Positions 41,364-49,451 of a stretch of 49,451 nt of DNA are shown piece after piece; position 1 is the first letter of the stretch; the number at the start of each line of letters is the position of its first letter. The stretch covers positions 1 through 49,451 of the forward strand of contig JAFZQU010000044.1 in NCBI GenBank assembly GCA_017620255.1, read 5' to 3'. The notes below the pieces were generated by a model. The model had not been told where the DNA came from. It did not search any database and saw only the letters and a program-made list of their open reading frames with translations. Both the position numbers and the translations under genes were made by a program. Source of the DNA: Lachnospiraceae bacterium. GTDB lineage: Bacteria; Bacillota; Clostridia; Lachnospirales; Lachnospiraceae.

Positions 41364-42683
41364 ATGAGTGAACAGTTTGTACTGTTTTATCTGACAAGGA
41401 AACTTCCGATCATGTTCCGGTTTGACCGGATGGGCATGATCTTTGCGGCGGTCAGCACACTGATCTGGATCCTGTGCGCCGTCTATTCGGTGGCCTATTT
41501 TAAGGGTGATAAAAAGATCAAACGGTATGCGATCTTCTATACGATCACGCTCTTTATCATATTGGGCCTTGATTTTGCAGGCAATCTGATCACATTTTAC
41601 CTGTTCTACGAGCTGATGACTCTGTTGTCGGTTCCGCTTGTGTTCCATAATGAGACGAAAGAAGCGATCATGGCCGCACTCAAGTATCTGTTTTATTCGC
41701 TTTGCGGTGCTTATATGGCCCTGTTCGGCCTGTATTTTATCTACCGTCATTCAGAAACGATCGAATTCACGCCGGGTGGCGTGCTTTCTGCGGCGATCAC
41801 GCCGGAGAACCAGACGATCCTGCTTGTTGCGGTTTTATCCATGATCCTCGGCTTTTCCGTGAAGGCAGGCATGCTGCCGATGCACGCCTGGCTTACCAGT
41901 GCACATCCTGTTGCACCGGCGCCGGCATCGGCCTTCCTTTCGGGCATTATTGTAAAAGCCGGTGTTTTGGGCATTGTCCGTACGATCTTCTATATCGCGG
42001 GACCGGAAGTGATCCGCGGTACCTTTGTACAGTATGTACTGCTGACGCTGTCCATAGCCACGATCTTCTTAGGATCCATGCTGGCCTTCAGGGAGCGGCA
42101 GTTTAAACGGCGGCTCGCTTATTCCACCGTCAGCCAGGTTTCCTATATTCTTTTCGGTCTTTTCCTGCTTGATCCCGTCAGCCTGACAGGTAGCCTTCTG
42201 CACGTGATCTTCCATGCAGTGATCAAAAGCGCCCTGTTCTTATGCGCCGGCATCGTGATCCATGAGACCGGCAGGGAATATGTGGACGAACTGGCCGGGA
42301 TCGGAAAACAGATGCCCGCCGTGCTTGCAAGCTTTGCAGTCGTGAGCATGGGTCTGGTGGGTATCCCGCCGCTTTCCGGTTTTATCAGCAAATGGTATCT
42401 GTGTGTCGGCAGTCTGCAGGAAGCGATCCCTGTTTACTCTTATCTGGGACCCGTCATCCTGCTCGTCAGTGCCCTGTTAACGGCAGGCTATCTGCTGCCG
42501 ATCGTGATCAAAGGATTTATTCCCGGCGATGCGTGTGAGGAAGGATCGCTTACAAAGATCCATGTCAGTGCCTGGATGCTGGTTCCGGTAGTGATCCTTG
42601 CGATCTTAACGATCATATTCGGCGTATGTCCCGGCACGCTCATCCGTCTGTTCATGAGTGTGGCGGAAGGCCTGGTAGGATAA
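41364..42683 (+). CDS. NuoL/M/N-type antiporter subunit (second large subunit)
   Basis: The protein has 439 residues from the ATG at 41364 behind GGAGGAGCTT. FYLFYELMTLLSVPLVFHNE provides the helix 5 Glu, MLPMHAWLTSAHPVAPAPAS and GIIVKAGVLGIVR provide the helix 7-8 region with the Lys, and FKRRLAYSTVSQVSY is another family signature. HPVAPAPAS is nearer NuoL/HyfB-like proteins than the MrpD just upstream. It has about 12-13 helices and no appended domain. Confidence 0.9.
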   Translation: MSEQFVLFYLTRKLPIMFRFDRMGMIFAAVSTLIWILCAVYSVAYFKGDKKIKRYAIFYTITLFIILGLDFAGNLITFYLFYELMTLLSVPLVFHNETKEAIMAALKYLFYSLCGAYMALFGLYFIYRHSETIEFTPGGVLSAAITPENQTILLVAVLSMILGFSVKAGMLPMHAWLTSAHPVAPAPASAFLSGIIVKAGVLGIVRTIFYIAGPEVIRGTFVQYVLLTLSIATIFLGSMLAFRERQFKRRLAYSTVSQVSYILFGLFLLDPVSLTGSLLHVIFHAVIKSALFLCAGIVIHETGREYVDELAGIGKQMPAVLASFAVVSMGLVGIPPLSGFISKWYLCVGSLQEAIPVYSYLGPVILLVSALLTAGYLLPIVIKGFIPGDACEEGSLTKIHVSAWMLVPVVILAILTIIFGVCPGTLIRLFMSVAEGLVG

Positions 42684-42693
42684 AAGGAGTATT

Positions 42694-44169
42694 ATGACGA
42701 AATATTTACCCCTGATCACGATCCTGCTTCCGATCTTCGGAAGCATCCTGATCCCGCTGGTACGCTTCAAAAGCCGCAGGGTCATGTGCATCTATACGGA
42801 AGCACTTGTGATCGTCAATTCCATACTGGTATTTCTGACCATCCTGTTTGACCGGCAGATCGTGTGTGAAGTGATCCACTTTACCGGAGATCTTTCCATT
42901 TCTTTTGTAATGGACGGGCTGTCGGTTGTATTTGCAGGGCTGGTTGCTTTTTTGTGGCCGCTTGCGACGCTGTATTCCTTTGAATACATGAAAAAAGAAG
43001 AGCATGAGAATATCTTCTTCCTGTTCTTCGTGATGACATACGGCGTGACGCTTGGCATAGCCATGGCGGAAGACTATATCACCATGTACTGTTTCTATGA
43101 GTTCCTGACGATCGTAACGGTGCCGCTGGTCATGCATACCCTGACAAGAGAAGCGATCCTGGCGTCAAGAAAATATCTGTATTATTCCCTCGGGGGTGCG
43201 GCGTTTGCTTTTATTTCCCTGATCTTCATCATCAAATACGGAACAACAAACAAGTTTATCTTCGGTGGCACGCTCGATCCGGCCCTGATCGGTGACCGTA
43301 CCAACGTACTGCTTTTGATCTATGTATTTGCGTTTTTCGGATTTGGCGTAAAGGCTGCGCTTTGTCCGTTTAATTCCTGGCTTCCGTCCGCTTCGGTCGC
43401 ACCGACGCCCGTCACGGCACTGCTGCATGCGGTCGCAGTCGTGAAAGCCGGGGCCTTTGCGATCCTCAGGATGACCTACTACAGTTTCGGTGCTGATTTC
43501 CTGCGCGGAACCTGGGCACAGTATGTGGTGATGACCGCAACGATCATAACGATCGTTTACGGCTGTTCGCGGGCGTTAAAGGAAACACACTTCAAACGGC
43601 GTCTGGCTTATTCGACGATCAGTAACCTTTCCTATATCCTGTTTGGCTGTGCGCTCATGACACCGCTCGGTATGACGGGTGCGATCACCCATCTTGTTTT
43701 TCATGCGCTGATGAAGATCACCTCGTTTTTCTGTGCCGGCGCCGTAATGCACCAGACAGACAGGCATTATGTGTATGAACTGGACGGATTGGGACGTAAG
43801 ATGCCCGCGACTTTTACGATCTTTACGGTCTCATCCCTGGCGCTGATGGGCGTTCCGGGATTTGCCGGGTTTATCAGTAAATGGAACCTGGCAGCGGCAG
43901 CAGTCGACAGCGGAAACGGACTGGCGTATACCGGTGTGGCAGCATTGCTTGTCAGCGCGCTTTTGACAGCGATCTATATGTTGAGCGTTGTGATGCGTGC
44001 GTTTTTCCCGGGGAAAGATTTTGATCCCAAACAGGTTGCAAATTGTAAAGATCCCAACTGGATCATGCTGGTCCCGCTTGCGATCTTCGCGATCGTTGTT
44101 TTGCTGTTCGGTGTCTGCTCTGCGCCGCTCACCGATTATTTTGCCGGCGTGGCAGCAGGGACTTTTTAG
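42694..44169 (+). CDS. NuoL/M/N-type antiporter subunit (third large subunit)
   Basis: The protein has 491 residues. MYCFYEFLTIVTVPLVMHTL is the helix 5 Glu region; LCPFNSWLPSASVAPTPVTA and VAVVKAGAFAILR are the channel helices with Lys. FKRRLAYSTISNLSYILFG resembles the second subunit more than the first, so subunits two and three are likely duplicates. The start is behind AAGGAG. The spacing to neighbours is ten bases or less, as in the rest of the operon. Confidence 0.9.
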   Translation: MTKYLPLITILLPIFGSILIPLVRFKSRRVMCIYTEALVIVNSILVFLTILFDRQIVCEVIHFTGDLSISFVMDGLSVVFAGLVAFLWPLATLYSFEYMKKEEHENIFFLFFVMTYGVTLGIAMAEDYITMYCFYEFLTIVTVPLVMHTLTREAILASRKYLYYSLGGAAFAFISLIFIIKYGTTNKFIFGGTLDPALIGDRTNVLLLIYVFAFFGFGVKAALCPFNSWLPSASVAPTPVTALLHAVAVVKAGAFAILRMTYYSFGADFLRGTWAQYVVMTATIITIVYGCSRALKETHFKRRLAYSTISNLSYILFGCALMTPLGMTGAITHLVFHALMKITSFFCAGAVMHQTDRHYVYELDGLGRKMPATFTIFTVSSLALMGVPGFAGFISKWNLAAAAVDSGNGLAYTGVAALLVSALLTAIYMLSVVMRAFFPGKDFDPKQVANCKDPNWIMLVPLAIFAIVVLLFGVCSAPLTDYFAGVAAGTF

Positions 44170-44178
44170 AGGAGATAT

Positions 44179-46137
44179 ATGGGCACTATCACATTTGGCT
44201 TGAACGAAATATGCGGCTTCGGACTGCGGTTCACACTGGACGGATTCCGCGTCCTGTATGTTCTGATCGCGACTTTTATGTGGGCGTCTTCCATGCTGTT
44301 TTCTCTGGAATACATGCATCATTACACCCACAAAGTCCGTTATTACGTTTTTTCCGCAGTGACTTATGTTGCGACGGCAGGCGTCTTTCTGTCGGCGGAT
44401 CTGCTTACGACGTTTGTCTTTTTTGAGATCATGTCACTGACTTCTTATGTATGGGTGGTGCAGGATGAGCGAAAAGAGTCCTTAAGGGCAGGCGACACCT
44501 ATCTGGCAGTCGCCGTGATCGGCGGTCTGGTCATGCTGATGGGCATCTTTATGCTCTATGTGAAAACCGGCACCACGGATCTTACCGCAGTCGGGTTTGA
44601 CGGAAGCAGCGTATCTTTTTTGGCCGGCGTCCTGATGCTGTTTGGCTTCGCCGCAAAAGCCGGTGGTTTTCCGCTGCATATCTGGCTGCCAAAAGCACAT
44701 CCCGTTGCGCCGGCACCCGCATCCGCACTTTTATCCGGTATCCTGACAAAGGCAGGCGTTTTCGGCATTCTGCTGCTTAGCTGCTATATGTTCTACGGAT
44801 CCGAAAAATGGGGGACCCTGATCCTGACTATCGGTGTGATCACGATGTTCCTCGGCGCCCTGCTGGCTCTGTTCTCAATTGACCTGAAGCGGACACTGGC
44901 CTGTTCCTCCGTATCCCAGATCGGTTTTATCCTGACGGGGATCGGTATGTACGATCTGCTCGGAGCAGAGAATACGCTGGCCGCGCGTGGTACGCTGATG
45001 CACATGGTAAACCATTCCATGATCAAGTTGCTGTTGTTCATGGCGGCGGGCGTTGTCTATATGAACCTGCATGAACTGGATCTGAACAAAATACGCGGAT
45101 TCGGAAGAAAGAAACCGTTGCTGAAAGTACTGTTTCTGTCGGGCGCGCTTGGGATCGGCGGTATTCCGCTCTTTAACGGCTATATCAGTAAGACGCTGAT
45201 CCATGAGAGCATCGTGGAATACAGGGAACTGTTGGAAGAAGGACATGCGGTCCCGTTTGTCTACGGTACCGGCATGGTGACCCTGATCGAATGGATCTTT
45301 ATCATCAGCGGCGGGATCACCGTTGCATATATGACGAAACTGTTTGTTTCGCTCTTTATTGAGGAAAACAGGGACGCCGGAAGACAGCGTTCCTTTGATG
45401 AAAATCATACATATATGAACCGGCTGAGTGCGGCCGTTTTAATACTGCCTGCAGTCTTTATGCCGCTTGCGGGCATGCTGCCGCATGTGGTCGCAGATTC
45501 GGTCATGGATCTGGGACAGGGATTTTTACGGATCGAAGAAGCGGAGAGGATCGCTTATTTTTCGGGCACCAATCTGCTCGGCGGTTTCTATTCGATCCTG
45601 ATCGGTGCTTTCCTATACTTCGTGGTCGTGCGGAAATGTCTGATGAAAGACGGTGAGTATGTGAACCGCTGGCCGAAATATCTGGACCTGGAAGAGTCTT
45701 TCTACAGACCGCTTTTGCTGGTGATCCTGCCGGCGATCTGCACGTTCGTGTGCCGCATAGCGGATAAACTGGTCGATCTGTTAGTACCCGTTCTGTTACA
45801 GATCGGTGTATTCTTCTGCAGGATCTTTGACCGTCTGGTCGATCTTGCCGTTGTCGTGCTCAGGAAGACAGTCTTCAAAGAAGAACGGCTGCCGCAGGAG
45901 ATGATCGAAGGCAATCCGTTTTCACATCTGGTTGGCGGGTATATGGACCGCACGATCCATTTCCTGAACGAAACGGTTTGGGAATACCGGCCCAGAAAAG
46001 AAAACGCGGAGCATAAACTTGCCATGCAGACCACATGGATTTCCGAAAACTATTCGATCATCGGCAGGTCTCTGTCCTTTGCGCTTGCGCTTGCAGGCAT
46101 GGGTCTGATCCTGATCCTGCTCTACATGCTGATCTGA
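44179..46137 (+). CDS. NuoL-type antiporter subunit with extended C-terminus (fourth large subunit)
   Basis: The protein has 652 residues. VFFEIMSLTSYVWVVQDERK is the helix 5 Glu region, GFPLHIWLPKAHPVAPAPAS and GILTKAGVFGILL hold the Lys, and LKRTLACSSVSQIGFILTG is the HDCTG-type helix block. After about residue 480 a C-terminal extension of 170 residues contains two similar amphipathic pieces, CRIADKLVDLLVPVLL and CRIFDRLVDLAVVVL, and ends with another helix. In NuoL and MrpA a long lateral helix lies in this place, so the extension may clamp neighbouring subunits. It is the last gene of the operon. Confidence 0.9.
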   Translation: MGTITFGLNEICGFGLRFTLDGFRVLYVLIATFMWASSMLFSLEYMHHYTHKVRYYVFSAVTYVATAGVFLSADLLTTFVFFEIMSLTSYVWVVQDERKESLRAGDTYLAVAVIGGLVMLMGIFMLYVKTGTTDLTAVGFDGSSVSFLAGVLMLFGFAAKAGGFPLHIWLPKAHPVAPAPASALLSGILTKAGVFGILLLSCYMFYGSEKWGTLILTIGVITMFLGALLALFSIDLKRTLACSSVSQIGFILTGIGMYDLLGAENTLAARGTLMHMVNHSMIKLLLFMAAGVVYMNLHELDLNKIRGFGRKKPLLKVLFLSGALGIGGIPLFNGYISKTLIHESIVEYRELLEEGHAVPFVYGTGMVTLIEWIFIISGGITVAYMTKLFVSLFIEENRDAGRQRSFDENHTYMNRLSAAVLILPAVFMPLAGMLPHVVADSVMDLGQGFLRIEEAERIAYFSGTNLLGGFYSILIGAFLYFVVVRKCLMKDGEYVNRWPKYLDLEESFYRPLLLVILPAICTFVCRIADKLVDLLVPVLLQIGVFFCRIFDRLVDLAVVVLRKTVFKEERLPQEMIEGNPFSHLVGGYMDRTIHFLNETVWEYRPRKENAEHKLAMQTTWISENYSIIGRSLSFALALAGMGLILILLYMLI

Positions 46138-46180
46138 GGCCTCCGGGACCTTTGAATACCGTTCATATTAGGGAGAAAGA

Positions 46181-47803
46181 ATGATCACAGCAAAAGGAAA
46201 TACAGTACAGCCGGGGATCGCGATCGGAACGATACGCATGTATCACAAGACCGATCTGCAGATCCTTCCGGATAAGACAAAAGATACATCTGCGGAGTGG
46301 AAAAAATATCTGCAGGGTAAAAAAGAAGCTGCCGCACAACTGAAGAAGATGGAAAAGCTGGCCGTACAGAAAGCCGGCAGGGAAGAATCCATGATCTTTG
46401 GTGCGCATCAGATGATCCTTTCGGATCCTCATTTCGAGGAGATCGTTAAGGAAAAGATCAAAGAAGAACATTTCAATGCTGCTTATGCCGTCTACCTTGC
46501 GGGAGAAGCAATGGCGGGTGATCTTGCAGCAATAGAAGAAGATCCCTATATGAAAGACAGGGCGGTTGATTTTCGGGACGTTTCCATGCGTGTGATCCGC
46601 AGGATCCGGCATGTGAAAGAGGAAATGGAGATCTCCTCCAAACCGGTCATTCTGCTGGCGGACGATCTGACGCCATCCGAGACGATCGGACTTCATACGG
46701 ATAAGATCCTATCGTTTGTGACGGTCGGAGGTTCTACTGATTCCCACACAGCGATCCTTGCCAGATCCTTTGGCATTCCGACGCTTGTGAATACGGAAAT
46801 GGAACTGTCGGATGATCTGAACGGAAAAACGGCGATCGTTGACGCATTAAACGGCACGATCATGATCGATCCGACAGAAGAACAGCTACAGAAAATGACG
46901 GCGCAAAAGGCTTCCTATGAAAAACAGCAGGAAGAGCTGAAGGATTTTGCCGGCAGGGAGACTACCACAAAAAGCGGGCGTACGATCAGGCTTTCTGCCA
47001 ATGTAGGCAGTCTGACAGGCGTCAGGAAAGCTCTTGCAAACGGCGCGGAAGGCATCGGATTGTTCCGCAGTGAGTTTCTGTACCTGAACAGACCGGTCGC
47101 GCCCACCGAGGAGGAACAGTTTACTGTATATAAAACGGCAGTTACGCTGATGAAAGATAAAGATGTGATCATCCGGACGCTTGATATCGGTGCAGATAAA
47201 AAGGTAGACTATCTGCAGACAAGCGAGGAAGAGAACCCGGCCATGGGGCTTCGTGCGATCCGTCTGGGACTTGACAGGCCGGAAGCATTTATGGTGCAAC
47301 TGCGTGCACTCTATCGTGCCAGCGCCTTCGGAAAAATGGGCATCATGTTTCCGATGATCACCTCCACGGAGGAAGTTGACAGGATCTTTCATCTCATGGA
47401 TACGGTTAAGAAGGAACTGGTTGCAGAAGGGCGGGAGATCGGAGAGCCGAAAGTGGGGATCATGATCGAGACGCCCGCTGCGGCGGTCATCAGCGATCAA
47501 TTGGCAAAACAGGTGGATTTCTTCAGTATCGGAACCAATGATCTGACGCAATTTACACTTGCAATGGATAGAAAAAATCCGGAGCTGTCCGGATTTCGAA
47601 ATGAGCATCATACAGCCGTTCTCAGGCTGATCGAAATGACTGTTCAAAGTGCCAAAGAGGCACGGATTCCTGTCGGCATCTGCGGAGAACTTGCTGCAGA
47701 TCCGTCCCTTACAGAATACTTCATCAATCTGGGGATCGATGAACTGTCCGTTTCCACACCGGGGCTTCTTTCGCTTCGCAAACGGATCTGTTCTTTGGAA
47801 TAG
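46181..47803 (+). CDS. ptsI: PTS phosphoenolpyruvate-protein phosphotransferase (enzyme I)
   Basis: The protein has 540 residues, close to the usual 570. The phospho-histidine is His189 in VGGSTDSHTAILARSFGIP. The PEP domain shows GIGLFRSEFLYL, IIRTLDIGADK, GIMIETPAA and SIGTNDLTQ, with catalytic Cys501 in ICGELAAD. It moves phosphate from PEP to HPr at the head of all PTS sugar uptake. It has its own site (AGGGAG) 44 bases after the Mrp operon. No ptsH or sugar-specific enzyme II is in the window. Confidence 0.95.
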   Translation: MITAKGNTVQPGIAIGTIRMYHKTDLQILPDKTKDTSAEWKKYLQGKKEAAAQLKKMEKLAVQKAGREESMIFGAHQMILSDPHFEEIVKEKIKEEHFNAAYAVYLAGEAMAGDLAAIEEDPYMKDRAVDFRDVSMRVIRRIRHVKEEMEISSKPVILLADDLTPSETIGLHTDKILSFVTVGGSTDSHTAILARSFGIPTLVNTEMELSDDLNGKTAIVDALNGTIMIDPTEEQLQKMTAQKASYEKQQEELKDFAGRETTTKSGRTIRLSANVGSLTGVRKALANGAEGIGLFRSEFLYLNRPVAPTEEEQFTVYKTAVTLMKDKDVIIRTLDIGADKKVDYLQTSEEENPAMGLRAIRLGLDRPEAFMVQLRALYRASAFGKMGIMFPMITSTEEVDRIFHLMDTVKKELVAEGREIGEPKVGIMIETPAAAVISDQLAKQVDFFSIGTNDLTQFTLAMDRKNPELSGFRNEHHTAVLRLIEMTVQSAKEARIPVGICGELAADPSLTEYFINLGIDELSVSTPGLLSLRKRICSLE

Positions 47804-47808
47804 TGCGG

Positions 47809-48975
47809 TCAGGCCCGTGCGCCTGTTTTTGTTTCGTATCTTCTTCTGTCGTGTCCCGTTTCCGTATAATAGCGGTTTTTATCATCGTACATTTCCTGTT
47901 CTGCACGATGGATCAGTTCCAGGGCAGGCACATGATCGCCATAGGCGTATCCTACGGAAGCGATCCGGTTATTTTCCCTGATCTTGCGGTTCAGGGATTT
48001 TTTCAGCACGTTCAACTGTTCCGGTGTGATATCATACAGCAGAATCACGAATTCGTCTCCGCTGATCCTGCATATTTTTCCATGGTCCTTGAATACATGC
48101 CGCAGTATGTCGGCAAACTGGCAGATGTAAGCATCTCCTGCCGCATGTCCCAAAGTGTCATTCGTGTATTTCAGTGCGTTCAGATCACAGAAAACGATCC
48201 CCAGACGGTCAAATCCGGAGGCCTGAGCGATCGCTTCGTTAAATCCCCGGCGGTTCAGAAGACCGGTCAGCGTGTCTACGGCAGATACTTTAGCCATGAT
48301 CTGTTCGCGGATATGTGCTTCGATGATCTCTTCCCGCCGGATAAAGGTGAAGATCACGGCACAGGATAAAGCGGCAGCCAGATAGGCCAGTTCCAGATCT
48401 GGATGGAAAAGGGCAATGATCATCGAATTCAACGGGAAAGCAACAAATGTACCAAGTGCCAGCGTATTTCTTTTTCCGAGGTTCTTTATATTCATGAGTA
48501 AAACAACCAGAAGGACGATCACGCTAAGCGCCGGCATAAGTGTTATATAAGTGTCCCAGGGTCCATATACGAGATGCCCGTCTGTTACGGAAAAAAACTT
48601 ACCGTTGATGGCTCCTGCCACGATACATATGATATTCAAAACCGAGAGCGCAATAATGGGATATACGGATCTGTATGAAACATACTTTGTCTGGCGGACG
48701 ATCGAGATCATATAGAAGGAAAACAAAACAATACAGATGTTGATCGTGGAAAACGCCAATATATTGATCAAATACAGAAAAGCCGCGTGCGGGTTCAGCT
48801 CGTCCGAGATATAACTGCAGGCATCAAAAAGAAGGCCAAGCATTGTAGACAATACAAAGGCAAAGAAAAGACTGTGACTTTTTGATCTTTGTTCCGAATT
48901 TGAACAAAGGCTTCCTATAATGATCAGCAAAAAGAAAATACTGAATATCTCTGCTGAAGCGATCATGAGTGACAT
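47809..48975 (-). CDS. Membrane diguanylate cyclase-like GGDEF protein
   Basis: The protein has 388 residues. The N-terminal 215 form about seven to eight helices as a membrane sensor. The GGDEF domain starts at VDTLTGLLNRRGF and carries DLNALKYTNDTLGHAAGD and, at 305-309, SGDEF, where Ser replaces the first Gly. Several SGDEF enzymes are active, so it could make cyclic di-GMP; the window shows no EAL or PilZ partner. The ATG is behind GGAGGAAACCGG. It is convergent with ptsI. Confidence 0.9.
   Translation of the reverse strand: MSLMIASAEIFSIFFLLIIIGSLCSNSEQRSKSHSLFFAFVLSTMLGLLFDACSYISDELNPHAAFLYLINILAFSTINICIVLFSFYMISIVRQTKYVSYRSVYPIIALSVLNIICIVAGAINGKFFSVTDGHLVYGPWDTYITLMPALSVIVLLVVLLMNIKNLGKRNTLALGTFVAFPLNSMIIALFHPDLELAYLAAALSCAVIFTFIRREEIIEAHIREQIMAKVSAVDTLTGLLNRRGFNEAIAQASGFDRLGIVFCDLNALKYTNDTLGHAAGDAYICQFADILRHVFKDHGKICRISGDEFVILLYDITPEQLNVLKKSLNRKIRENNRIASVGYAYGDHVPALELIHRAEQEMYDDKNRYYTETGHDRRRYETKTGARA
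47810..47831 (+). terminator. Intrinsic terminator of ptsI
   Basis: CAGGC (47810-47814) pairs with GCCTG (47821-47825) and is followed by TTTTTG. The hairpin overlaps the 3' end of the convergent GGDEF gene, whose stop codon lies five bases past the ptsI stop. Confidence 0.7.
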
Positions 48976-49020
48976 CCGGTTTCCTCCGTGCAGAAAGAAT
49001 GATGATTGCAGGATGGTAGT

Positions 49021-49026
49021 ATTATA
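49021..49026 (-). promoter_or_regulatory. -10 box of the GGDEF gene
   Basis: TATAAT on the minus strand, about 45 bases before the GGDEF ATG. The -35 position (49044-49049) reads ATGAAT at a spacing of 17 and is weak. The remaining sequence up to 49198 shows no convincing gene or RNA. Confidence 0.5.
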
Positions 49027-49198
49027 CCACGAACATGTTCCAAATTCATATGTCAGCCCATCTATTATTCATTTCTATCATCGGCATAGTTGTCTCCATA
49101 CTGTGTGAAGCTGCATTTGTCTGTTGGGATTATATCACAGGGATCGTCACAGAGATATTTCACCCTATAAAATATATTGCAGAATGCACCAGACAGGA

Positions 49199-49226
49199 AA
49201 AGGATGCCTTTTGGCATCCTTCTTTT
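49199..49226 (-). terminator. Intrinsic terminator downstream of the tRNA remnant
   Basis: A nine-to-ten pair hairpin (AAGGATGCC / GGCATCCTT with a four-base loop) has T-rich flanks on both sides. On the minus strand it lies directly after the tRNA 3' end remnant and is probably the original tRNA terminator. Confidence 0.85.
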
Positions 49227-49229
49227 ATA

Positions 49230-49249
49230 CGCAGACGGAGGGATTCGAA
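49230..49249 (-). other. tRNA 3'-end remnant, probable attachment site
   Basis: On the minus strand the sequence TTCGAATCCCTCCGTCTGCG reads as a T-loop (TTCGAAT), the 3' side of a T-stem (CCCTC), the 3' side of an acceptor stem (CGTCTGC) and a G discriminator base. The matching 5' parts are missing immediately upstream, where A+T-rich sequence begins. This fits an attachment-site core left when an element integrates in a tRNA gene. Confidence 0.65.
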
Positions 49250-49310
49250 TGCAATAAGGTTTTAAAAATGCCGTAAAATCAACGTTTTTAGAGGGTGCTG
49301 TTTCGTCATT

Positions 49311-49330
49311 GTCAAAATTTGTCAAAATTC
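49311..49330. repeat. Tandem repeat GTCAAAATTT/GTCAAAATTC
   Basis: GTCAAAATT occurs at 49311 and again at 49321, exactly one helical turn apart, between the tRNA remnant and the next reading frame. It could be an arm-type binding site for an integrase. Confidence 0.5.
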
Positions 49331-49332
49331 TC

Positions 49333-49451
49333 TCATCTCAGTTCCTTTTTATCCAAGTGCTTCAGATATTGCTTCCTAAGCGTCCGTTCATTTTCAAAGA
49401 ACGTCGTCTCCGAGCGAGACATTTCTTTATGCTCCACTTTTAAACGTACAA
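49333..49451 (-). CDS. C-terminal end of an unidentified protein running off the window (possible integrase)
   Basis: The minus-strand frame enters from the right edge and stops with TGA at 49335-49333, giving 38 residues. The end is charged and helical: HKEMSRSETTFFENERTLRK then QYLKHLDKKELR. Its stop lies about 85 bases from the tRNA remnant, the place where a site-specific integrase gene usually ends. The visible part is too short to confirm a family. Confidence 0.35.
   Translation of the reverse strand, partial: VRLKVEHKEMSRSETTFFENERTLRKQYLKHLDKKELR

Noticed and set aside
49031-49040. Palindrome GAACATGTTC upstream of the GGDEF gene as a LexA box
   Set aside because: Gram-positive LexA sites need GAAC and GTTC four bases apart; here the gap is two, and the gene is not an SOS-type target.
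1-49451. CRISPR array, rRNA, IS element or complete tRNA
   Set aside because: No regularly spaced repeats, no rRNA-like stretch, no transposase frame and no complete cloverleaf were seen; only a tRNA 3' remnant at the right edge.

Overview
The window looks like a chromosome segment of a low-to-medium GC Gram-positive anaerobe of the Lachnospiraceae/Clostridia type. The signs are strong AGGAGG-type ribosome binding sites, occasional TTG starts, lipoprotein signal peptides, DUF3798 and DUF3021 proteins, a C_GCAxxG protein, LytTR regulation, and an Mrp/Mbh-type membrane complex. No rRNA, complete tRNA, transposase or CRISPR array was seen. The genus assignment (Butyrivibrio-like) is only an inference.

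Layout. 1-2.6 kb: end of an SH3-domain protein, a PEBP-like lipoprotein, an iron-sulfur flavoprotein and a small membrane protein. 2.6-12.1 kb (minus strand): an eight-gene, tightly packed signalling operon. It encodes LytTR regulator, DUF3021 membrane protein, tandem-receiver protein, HPt protein, 7TM hybrid histidine kinase, DUF3798 binding lipoprotein, Cache hybrid histidine kinase and an HExxH membrane protein. An in-phase direct repeat lies just upstream of the LytTR promoter. 12.3-31.3 kb: an accessory block of about two dozen small enzymes and regulators, nearly all on the plus strand. It holds acetyltransferases, three methyltransferases, flavoproteins, VOC, DinB, MarR and MerR proteins, and DUF3795, DUF5680 and TIGR04076 proteins. 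It also holds a leader-peptide/terminator-controlled rsgA, a GNAT-glycosyltransferase fusion, and a minus-strand pair in which a ParB/Srx-HAD fusion precedes a stand-alone HAD paralogue. 31.3-37.1 kb: an unknown protein, a DEDDh exonuclease, a single reading frame joining TrmB to a D-Ala-D-Ala carboxypeptidase, and two tandem acyltransferase-3 proteins. 37.2-46.1 kb: a ten-gene Mrp/Mbh-like cation/proton antiporter cluster with four large ND2/4/5-type subunits and no hydrogenase genes. 46.2-49.0 kb: PTS enzyme I and a convergent membrane GGDEF protein. 49.2-49.45 kb: a tRNA 3'-end remnant with its terminator, a direct repeat and the end of an open frame running off the window, which together look like the left junction of an integrated element.

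The strongest candidates for something undescribed are the TrmB-carboxypeptidase fusion, the combined phosphorelay/LytTR locus, the hydrogenase-less Mrp/Mbh complex with four antiporter-like subunits, the ParB/Srx-HAD plus HAD pair, and the attenuated Met-rich leader upstream of rsgA. All functional assignments come from reading motifs by eye; no database search was run.
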